Source: Mesostigma viride
Taxonomy: Eukaryota > Streptophyta > Mesostigmatophyceae > Mesostigmatales > Mesostigmataceae
DNA length: 64,000 nucleotides
Direction: 5' to 3'
NCBI GenBank assembly: GCA_009746045.1
Contig: RPFO01000165.1
Location: 4,123,867-4,187,866 of the forward strand
Shown: positions 55,577 to 64,000 of the stretch, in pieces
How the letters are laid out: each line of letters opens with the position of its first letter
Position numbering within the stretch: the stretch's first letter is position 1
Program-made: the position numbers and the translations under genes
The notes under the pieces: generated by a model
Told to the model about the DNA's origin: nothing
Database searches by the model: none
Seen by the model: the letters and a program-made list of their open reading frames with translations, nothing else

Positions 55577-58500
55577 TCATGGCATCGCCACTTCCTCCTT
55601 GCACAACTTGGCTAGCCACTCCTCATACACAAAAAAGTGCTCCATGGCACCCCGGATGTCCTCCGCAAGCAATGCCAGGGGGGTCCCTGGCGCGGGCGCC
55701 GGGGCACCGCCGGGCCCATCCCGCTTGGCACCCAGCCCGTAGCTCGCGAGCTCCTCCTCGCATACGGCCGCTAGAATCGCCGCGTCGTCAGGCAGCCGTG
55801 CCTCACGCATGGCCTTCATGGCCTCGCCGGCCTGCCCCGCGGTGACGTAGAGCAGCATGCCCCTGCACATAAGCCATAACAAGGGCAACGGGTGCCGTAA
55901 TGAAGGCAACGTGAGAATTCGGACATGCGCGGGAACAAATAGCTTTTGCCACTGGAGGACATTAATCTGATGTTTAGAATGCATGAAATATGAACTTGCT
56001 GCCCCCCCCAGAAAACCCAGTTAGAGGGTAACGAAAGGACGCTGCACAGAAAGCAGCCATAGATCTAGGCCGCCCTGGTGCCACGCCATTAACCAGACCA
56101 CGGGGCACGGAAACACGGCGCTTCTTACCGCCCTTACTTGGCAATGTTTATGCCTGCTTTGGACACATACCCGCACATGCCTAGCATTATTGGCAAGGGA
56201 AATCGGATTGGAACTAAGAACGAGTCCAGCATTTAAGCATACTCAATGAAAATGTCGCACCGTAGCTAGTACCGAACCGAGACTGCCACACGTAGATCAT
56301 ATACTACTATGCATAAAGCAAGCAAACCTTGTGCAAGGCTTCCCAAGCAAGGGCAGTCCTTCCTACAGAGCACTGTAATGATTGGTCCCAGCCAGCCCTT
56401 CTTACTAGATCGTTTCTGGAAAAATAACGTCAGTCCCCAGGGTTGTCCCCCAAGTGCGTGCCACTTCACTGCTTCCGAAGGGCAACTCACTTCCAGAAAC
56501 CGGTCGTTGTCTTGTCGTGCGCGAGGTGCTGCGCCCAGCGGGAGTACACCCTGCAGGGCCCAGCGGGAGCAGGGGCAATAAAAAACACGCACACTTCCAC
56601 GCGTAAATCCCCTGCTGATGCCTGGGTGAACTGAGCATCCAAGACTGGGCAGGTAATAACTAAAATGACGGCGGAAAGTGATCTAAAAGCAGCCCCATGG
56701 CCACTCTGACATCTTAAGCAAAGAAACGCTTAAACTTGGCAGTCGCAGAGCGCCAGTACTCTCAATAACGTGCTGCATGGTTCAGAATCTGATGCGTGCA
56801 GGAAACCCTCACTTAAAACACATCTAGAATCCCTACTGACACCCCTTGCCAATAACCATGCAGCGCACCCCACCTGGCCCGCTCCTTCCCCTCCAGGTTG
56901 ACCGACGCGATGATGGCCGCGTCCTCCCACTTGCCCGCGCTTTGCAGCTGCAAGCAGAAAGGTCAAAAGGATAGCATGACATGGGAAGTGAGACGTGAGC
57001 TATGATGTTGTGAGGAAACGACATGAGAGTGTAGTGGTGTACTATGCCTATTATTATTAGAGCCTATCTTATTATCATGGTAGTACAACCCCCAATATTC
57101 TAGTAGGATCTCTCAGTGGCTCAACAAGAAATCAAGTTGTAAGCTCGGATTGCTTACCCATCCTTTCCAAAGTGAAGCCACCCTAGGCAACAGCAAGGGC
57201 GCATTCTCGGAGCACGCCCACATTGGACCTAGACACATTAGGAGCCTGCCCACCTGCTGGCACGCATCGAGGACATGGCACGTGTACACCCCATCAGCAT
57301 CCACAAGTGCCCACCTGCTGGCACGCATCCAAGAAGTGGCCAACCGCACAAAGCAGCTGCGCGGATGCCAGTGCGTCGCCGTCCGCGCTCATGTTGGCCG
57401 CCACCACCTGGCGACAGAGGGCACGGTGAGATGACGGGAGTGTGGGGGGTTGTGCGGGGTTGGGGGTTGGTGTGGGGGTCGTGATTGGGAAACATTTTGG
57501 ATACATTTCTTGACCACATGCACAGGCTCGGTCACAGGATACCTCAGTAGCAGTACTACTATCAAAACTGGCCGCTCCGCCCGGAGGGTTGATCGGTTGC
57601 AAGCCGTAGTGGCGGGCATCTGAGCAAAATAATCGGCAGGTCACTAAGCTCTGCCGTTTGCGGCGGCTGAGGATTGTAAGTGACTGGCCGTTTGATGATA
57701 CCTCTGCTCCTGTCCGCTGCTCCGAGCGCCAGCTATTGACAAATAAACAAATAAAATAGACTGGCTAGTACACCGGACAAACCAAAAGTTCACTCCGGAC
57801 TTAGTAAACTCAACTTAAACTAATGCTCAACGAATGCTTTTTAACCCCCCCCCCCCAGCACATCCCTGCATGACCAGGTGGTGCTCGCGCGATGGCCACA
57901 TATTTTAACCATTAAAACGTTTTAAAACTGAAACTTGTTAGTCCCTTGCATATACCCACCTAAACAGACTGTTCGTAGAGCAACCACCACAAAGGTACCA
58001 AGACCCTTTTGGCACTAGCAGTTGATAAGGCCGCCAAGGGCATTCCCACCTTGACGGTCTGTTGGTAGAGCAACCACCACAAAGGTACCATTGGCGTGAG
58101 CAGTTGATAAGGCCGCCAAGGCATTCCCACCTTGACGGTCTGTTCGTAGAGCACGGGCGAGACGGCGTTGGCCAGGACCAGCGCGCGCAGGGCGTCCTTC
58201 ATGTACCCGGCCGACGTGGACGTGGCGGTCTCCAGCAGAAGGGAGGCCGCGTCCTCGAAACGGCCACAGCGCACAAAGCTGGCGCGGATGGCACGAGCGG
58301 GCGTGATGCAGCATGGGGCCAGTGGTTGTTGGGTGGGTTGTTGCATACGACAGTTGGGCAGAGAGGTGCGTACGTGTGTCACGTACAAGTGTGTGTGTGT
58401 GGTGGTGGTGGGGGGATTCGTGATTGGATGGATAAAGCTTGGTGGATAGTAGGTAGGTGGGTGCGTGGGTGAGCAGGCTGGCGGGCGGGTGGGTGGGTGG

Positions 58501-61500
58501 GCGGGTGGGTAGGTGGGGTGGGCAGCAAGGATTTTTTCCCCAGGCAGGCACTAGTTTGCAGGGTAGAATGTAACACCACCTTACTCACTTGCGCACCTTA
58601 CTCACTTGCGCACCGTGCACAGTGGCTACTCAAAATAGACAGTCACCCCTCCCCCACTCACTTCTGCTTCGTGCTCTGTGGCTACTAAACATAGACAACG
58701 CCCCCCCCCCCAACTCACTTGTGGACCGTGCTCTGTGTGATGTCCGGCTGCGGCGGCAGCTGCTGGATGAAATGCATCTCCTTGGTCGCCTGCCCCACCA
58801 GGTTGCCGATCATGCCCCCCGCCGCCTCCACCATCGCTGCTCGGTCCCGCGAGCCTGCGGGGCCCGGCGCGCTGTCGGTGGAAAACGTGCCGCTGCCAGG
58901 GCGTCCCCCCAGGGGGAACTGGCCCGCCAACCCGCCGCTGTAGCTCCCCCGCGGGTCGGTGCCCTGGAATCATTCAAGTGAAGGAAATGAAGCCATGATA
59001 TGCCCATTGACAAACACATAGTGTCAGCCTGGAAGCATTCAATTAAGAAGGAAGAAGGAAAAGAAGAGGTGGGTGATTGTCGATTAAGAAGCAAGAAGGA
59101 AAAAAAGAGGTGGGTGTTTGTCGATTAAGAAGGAAGAAGGAAAAGAAGAGGTGGGTGTTTGTCGATTAAGAAGGAAGAAGGAAAAGAAGAGGTGGATGAT
59201 TGTCGAGGCAGGCAGCAAACAGTAAACCAAATGCTGCCTAGTGCCGGTGCGCGAAAAAGCACGAAAACGGATGCGGAGGACATGCCCGTTGATAAGCACA
59301 TAAAGTCAGCCTGGAGGCAAGCCATGACCGAGTAGGCAAGATTGATAAATTCGTCACCCAGAAAGCATCTGTTGACTTAAGCGGTTCCAAAACATCTTTC
59401 GTGCCGAGTGGCAGCCTGGACAGCGTACAGCCGCCAGTACGGCAGCTTTAGTGCTGCGCAACATTGTTGCAGGTGCCCACATGCCAGCTCACAAACATCA
59501 TCGCCGTGTTCCGTTTCAGGGACGTGCCGTGACAGGTCAGGCGGACAGGTCCTTTTTATGAATGCTATTCACTTCTACTATTCACATACTATTTACTTTT
59601 TAATAAAACACATTTTCCCTAAGTGCGCGCATTACCCAGCAAGCATGTGCCATGCGTTTCCAACATGGCAGCTATGAGGTTACACCGTGTACATGTGCCA
59701 GTATGCTTGCTAATGTCCAGAATCCCAGAAGCTTGCGGATGCTCCAGAGCCCCGTGCGCGCATGCTTGCTCGTGGGAACGACCATGCGTGCGGGCAACTC
59801 TATGTTCCAATGGAAAAAAGCAGCTACAACGCCGCCTCTTATTTATACACGCGTGGCACTCTTTTACCGCCTCGCATGGCACTCTTACACCACCACGAGT
59901 GGCACGTACCGGGGGGAAGATACCGGCACCCTGGGGGCCCCCGCTGCTCTCCCTGGCGCATTGCGTCGCAGACCCTGGCGCGTCCAAGCTGTAGCCGTCG
60001 AAACCCACAGATCGGGGGCAGCAACAACAGCGTGCAGCACAAGAAAGTCAAACGACACAAGTGGGTGTGATGCTCAATGCACAGGGCGCATGGGCCTCAT
60101 TTCATATGCAACATAACAGGATGCTAGTGCATGGGATTAGCAGATCCTGCTATCGTACGTGAGCAGATGCAGAGAGGTCTTATTCCGCTATGTGATCGGG
60201 TGCATGGCCGAGGCGTTCTTGCAGCCAGATGTGGGTGGAAGTGGGCATTACATAACCAACAGCAGAATTTGCAATGCCAGTTGGCATTACATAATCAGCA
60301 GCAGCCTTTGCAATGCCAACCACGTCATTTATCTGCAAAGCCCTCGCTGGCCATCACCGCCTCCCCCACTTGCCTTGACACCGCCTGCGCGCCGCCCCGA
60401 GCCACATCTCCCCATCCGCTTGCCCCCCCCCCCAGAAAACCATCAGCATCTTCCAATAACGCCCCCCCGGCACCAGGCGCCGGCGCCACCGGCATCTGGC
60501 CCTGCAGCGCCATGCCTGCGTGCAGCGCGGTAAGCAGGCCTTTCCAGAAGAGGGACTCGTCGCGGTTCCCAAACCGCTCCGCCACAAATGCGCAGCGCGC
60601 GGGCGTCCCCTGCTCGGACGCGGCACGGTACACCTCCAAGGAGGTGGGGTCCAGCAGCTGGCCGCCGTCACGCAGGCGGCGCAGCGAGCGGAGGATCACG
60701 CGCACAGGCGCGTCGACGCCCCGCTGGTGTGATGCGGCTGGGGGGGGGGAGGAGGGGGGCGGATTAGAAGGGGAGGAAGCAAGCAGAGGGAGGGAGGAGA
60801 AGGGAATATAGGGGAGGGAGAAGCAAAGGGTCCGGGAGGGGGAGGGGGGGGCAAAGAAGGGACGGAGGGGGTAAGATGAGGAGCACATGGTCCCGCGCAA
60901 CCGGGGGGGGAGCGGGGGGGATGGACACAGGGGAAATGTCAGCATGCCGCGGAATGTCGACGCTTTAGGGATAAACGGCATGAATGACTCCTCCATGCCT
61001 TGTTTGCCTTTTGGATGGCTTATATGTCCATCAGAATCCATGGCAAGTTGGTGGCCCCATCTGGTGACCTAGATTACGATTGTCTGGGGTTACTAAGATT
61101 CCAAACTGTTGAATAATACAATGATCAAAGTTTCATTAATAATCAATAAACAAATGTTTGGAATCAGGCACACCTCTCCCGCACCTGTCTTCATGATCAA
61201 TAAACAAATGTTTGGAATCAGGCACACCTCTCCCGCACCTGTCTTCATAATCAATAAACAAATGTTTGGAATCAGGCACACCTCTCCCGCACCTGTCTTC
61301 ATGATCAATAAACAAATGTTTGGAATCAGGCACACCTCTCCCGCACCTGTCTTCATGATCAATAAACAAATGTTTGGAATCAGGCACACCTCTCCCGCAC
61401 CTGTCTTCATGATCAATAAACAAATGTTTGGAATCAGGCACACCTCTCCCGAACCTGTCTTCATGATCAATAAACAAATGTTTGGAATCAGGCACACCTC

Positions 61501-63206
61501 TCCCGAACCTGTCTTCATGATCAATAAACAAATGTTTGGAATCAGGCACACCTCTCCCGCACCTGTCTTCATGATCAATAAACAAAATTTTGGAATCAGG
61601 CACACCTCTCCCGCACCTGTCTTCATGATGTCTTAATGATCAATAAACAAATGTTTGGAATCAGGCACACCTCTCCCACACCTGTCTTCATGATCAATAA
61701 ACAAATGTTTGGAATCAGGCACACCTCTCCCGCACCTGTCTTCATGATCAATAAACAAATGTTTGGAATCAGGCACACCTCTCCCGCACCTGTCTTCATG
61801 ATCAATAAACAAATGTTTGGAATCAGGCACACCTATCCCGCACCTGTCTTCATGATCAATAAGCAAATGTTTGGAATCAGGCACACCTCTCCCACACCTG
61901 TCTTAATGATCAATAAACAAATGTTTGGAATCAGGCACACCTCTCCCGCACCTGTCTTCATGATCAATAAACAAATGTTTGGAATCAGGCACACCTCTCC
62001 CGCACCTGTCTTCATGATCAATAAACAAATGTTTGGAATCAGGCACACCTCTCCCGCACCTGTCTTCATAATCAATAAACAAATGTTTGGAATCAGGCAC
62101 ACCTCTCCCGCACCTGTCTTCATGATCAATAAACAAATGTTTGGAATCAGGCACACCTCTCCCGCACCTGTCTTAATGATCAATAAACAAATGTTTGGAA
62201 TCAGGCACACCTATCCCGCACCTGTCTTGGAAGCAGACTTTGGAAGGGTTTCCTGGCAGCAGCCACGCATGCCACAAAACTGAGTCATCATGGTTCCGAC
62301 AATTACTGCTCCCACAATGACCATCGAGCTGTTGGCACGCAGGTGCTGCCAAAACGCAGGAGGGCGCTGCCCATGCCCATGCCCGTGCTTGGCATCGGCT
62401 ACCTCTTACGCGGCGGCGGTGGTCATTACAAATCGAGTGCTTCAGTTGATGACATCATGCATGTACCAACGGAGCTGTGGAGGGTGGCATGATACTAGCT
62501 GGACAAAGGTCCCTTGCTCCGCTAGGGAACAACTATACAATACTTCTAAATGACTAGTAGTATAATGGCAAAGTAGTATCAACAATGCCAGCGTTTATTT
62601 TCTACAGGGTTCTTCCAACTCTGGGCTTTCCTCATGTTGCTTGCCGATCTCACATCCGTAATTTATCATTCTCAATAAACATTCAGTACTAAAATATAGT
62701 CCGCATCAAACAGACAGTCACCACACCGCTGGTCTGGACAGTATTGCTTTTGGATCCCCGCAGGCCAGCGGCAGCAACATAGACGCAACATCATGCACGC
62801 GGGCCCATGCATAACCGCAACCGCAACCACCACCGTTACAAAAAATGTACAAGTACTTCACACAAGTGCTTTTGTCCCATGGATGCAGCTACTTTTGCTG
62901 TTTACAAGTCTTTAGTCCAACGGTGTGTGGCTACGCGCAACAAGTTGACGTGCACACCTCTACCCCTCCCCCTCCCTGCCCCCCCAGATGGCGATGGGCC
63001 TATCTATCGGATGTGCGGATCGACGCATGTCTAGCGGATGTGTGATGTACGCGAGACACACTCACCGGCAAACCTCCGCTGGGCCATCGGCGCGCCCTCG
63101 GCATCGCCGCCGTCGGTGCTCGTGTCACTGTCGCTATCGTCTGATTCGCTGTACTCATCCGAGCTGTCGCCCTCGCTAGAGCCCGGGCTGGGGTCCCCGA
63201 GCTCCC
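55577..63206 (-). CDS. WDR11: WDR11-like protein, C-terminal half, seven exons visible, 5'-partial
   Basis: Minus-strand exons: 63206-63066, 60737-60490, 58963-58719, 58278-58131, 57407-57315, 56947-56874, 55862-55577. Every junction is GT-AG with matching phase. The C-terminus reads FVRCGRFEDAASLLLETA, KDALRALVLANAVSPVLY, VVAANMSADGDALASAQLLC, HFLDACQQ|LQSAGKWEDAA and GMLLYVTAGQAGEAM. This follows the order and spacing of the helical C-terminal region of WDR11 (human: KLVATNMIANGKLAEGVQLLC, DACRYLQTYGEWNRAA, from memory). Earlier exons encode an acidic Ser/Asp linker (SDDSDSDTSTDGGD) and FVAERFGNRDESLFWKGL. The WD40 propellers would lie beyond the right edge. Family role: WDR11 complexes tether AP-1 vesicles at the trans-Golgi. 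Weakest points are donor 60484-60489 (GTGGCG) and the acceptor before 58278. Confidence 0.78.
57963..58143 (-). repeat. Tandem triplication of an exon/intron junction
   Basis: The end of the 58131-58278 exon with its donor (CAGACCGTCAAGGTGGGAAT) and about 70 bases of intron occurs three times: real at 58131, then degraded copies near 58050 and 57965. Copy 2 keeps the same donor sequence, copy 3 does not. Confidence 0.85.
58380..58525. repeat. GT and GGTGGGTG low-complexity tract
   Basis: (TG)n followed by GGGTGGGTGGGCGGG-type runs inside an intron of the WDR11-like gene. Confidence 0.85.
59041..59210. repeat. ~44-bp intronic tandem repeat, four copies
   Basis: Units carry GAAGAGGTGGGTGTTTGTCG and ATTAAGAAGGAAGAAGGAAA. 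Located in the intron between 58964 and 60489. Confidence 0.9.
59211..60489 (-). other. Rest of the WDR11-like intron
   Basis: No exon or gene recognised. Short ORFs on both strands lack motif support. Contains two GGCATTACATAA / TTTGCAATGCCA phrases (60240-60320). Confidence 0.45.
60738..63065 (-). other. Large WDR11-like intron
   Basis: Lies between acceptor CCCCCCAG (60738-60740) and donor GTGAGTG (63059-63065), joining GCC-G to CC. Contains a G/A-rich tract (60740-60920), the 54-bp minisatellite, and about 800 bases of unique sequence with nothing recognised. Confidence 0.65.
61136..62228. repeat. 54-bp minisatellite, about 20 copies, open on both strands
   Basis: Units read ATGATCAATAAACAAATGTT then TGGAATCAGGCACACCTCTC and CCGCACCTGTCTTC. 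54 is a multiple of three, so frames stay open (18-aa unit MINKQMFGIRHTSPAPVF on plus, MPDSKHLFIDHEDRCGRG on minus). One copy at 61627-61640 has a short duplication. Not a CRISPR array, as there are no spacers. Intronic. Confidence 0.95.
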
Positions 63207-63460
63207 CTGGGAACGTGGACACGGATAATACATCGATGAATCACGACGCGACAGGGGCGAGGTATGGTGACAGTTCATGGTGATCACGACGATGTAACAA
63301 CTGCAAGTTAACAAATAAATAAATAGATTGATTAATTACGAGGTAACCCACGACGGCGATATGCAGGGAGGACAAACAGGAGCGCGAGTATTTGACGTCA
63401 ACAACCAGGCAAGGATGAGGAACAATATGATGAAATAATATATCATAAGATAAACGTAGT
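63207..63460 (-). other. Upstream intron of the WDR11-like gene
   Basis: Intron upstream of the exon ending at 63206 (acceptor TTCCCAG). No further exon recognised up to the trinucleotide repeats. Confidence 0.4.
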
Positions 63461-63462
63461 AT

Positions 63463-63511
63463 ACTACTACTACTGCTACTACTACTGCTACTGCTACTAC
63501 TACTACTACTG

Positions 63512-63587
<76 letters not shown>

Positions 63588-63603
63588 CACTACTACTACT
63601 ACC

Positions 63604-63660
<57 letters not shown>

Positions 63661-63692
63661 GCTATTACTACTACTACTACTACTACTGCTAT

Positions 63693-63726
<34 letters not shown>

Positions 63727-63880
63727 GGTGCTGGTGCTGGTGGTGGTGGTGGTGGTGGTGGTGGTGGTGGTGGTGGTGGTGGTGGTGGTGGTGGTGGTGG
63801 TGGTGGTGGTGGTGGTGGTGGTGGTGGTGGTGGTGGTGGTGGTGGTGGTGGTGGTGGTGGTGGTGCTGCTGCTGCTGCTG
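63463..63880. repeat. Trinucleotide tracts (ACT)n then (GGT)n
   Basis: About 260 bases of ACT/CTA with CTG and CCA variants, then about 140 bases of near-pure GGT, ending in CTG. Open frames across it are artefacts. Confidence 0.95.
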
Positions 63881-63907
63881 CTACTACGACGATAGAATAC
63901 GACTGTA

Positions 63908-63935
63908 GTATATCAAGGAGACAACCAGGTATATA
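63908..63935 (+). repeat. Fragment of the dispersed repeat
   Basis: TATATCAAGGAGACAACCAG matches the first 18-20 bases of the repeat at 10466. No more of it is recognisable here. Confidence 0.5.
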
Positions 63936-64000
63936 ATCATGAAACACGGTGTCATCCCCTGAAAGCTGATGCACTGGCGGGCTCCCCAATCGCACACCAG

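Noticed and set aside
61136-62228. CRISPR-like regular array
   Set aside because: Units are contiguous with no unique spacers, in a spliced eukaryotic gene; it is a minisatellite. The same applies to 41098-41845 and 44403-47160.
63336-63995. Val/Pro-rich minus-strand ORF as a WDR11 exon
   Set aside because: Made of ACT and GGT repeats; no conserved residue and no convincing splice signals.

Overview
The window is nuclear-type DNA from a eukaryote, most simply a green alga or another protist. Genes are split by GT-AG introns whose reading phases join exactly. Exons are GC-rich, introns are packed with tandem repeats, and there are LINE-type retroelements and terminal-inverted-repeat (TIR) DNA transposons. 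I saw no operons, rRNA or convincing tRNA gene. I cannot name the species from sequence alone.

Layout. 1-5.5 kb: two exons of a long repetitive coiled-coil protein (+), open to the left edge, whose intron holds a 1.4-kb C6T3-type satellite and a long CCA tract. 5.8-7.4 kb: decayed LINE remnant (family 2). 9.7-10.3 kb: LINE ORF1-like remnant joined directly to a family-1 3' tail. 11.7-29.2 kb: one family-1 LINE copy split in three by two nested DNA elements. The first (12496-17235) is a 4.74-kb CACTA-type element with no visible transposase. The second (17435-28294) is a 10.9-kb element with 27-bp TIRs and two divergent genes: a DUF7869-like DDE-type protein (-) and a zinc-binding/polyglutamine protein (+). 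The uninterrupted relative at 52.6-54.8 kb shows the pre-insertion LINE sequence at both breakpoints.

30.2-30.7 kb: a small single-domain TIR (Toll/interleukin-1 receptor) protein (-). 30.8-38.6 kb: gene-poor, more AT-rich DNA with a few dispersed repeats. 39.7-50.3 kb: a four-exon gene (+) for a protein with a helical-repeat-like N-terminal part and a C-terminal WD40 propeller; its introns hold at least four minisatellites, an assembly gap and a probable SINE. 50.8-55.0 kb: LINE ORF1 (-) and LINE ORF2 (+) remnants with an inverted set of 3' tails. 55.6-63.2 kb: the 3' exons of a WDR11-like vesicle-tethering gene (-), whose 5' end lies beyond the right edge. 63.4-63.9 kb: trinucleotide repeats.

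The host genes (coiled-coil, TIR, WD40, WDR11) show no functional link to each other. The main story is nested mobile DNA, plus very heavy tandem-repeat growth inside introns. Several apparent frameshifts fall in G or C homopolymers and may be assembly errors rather than real decay.
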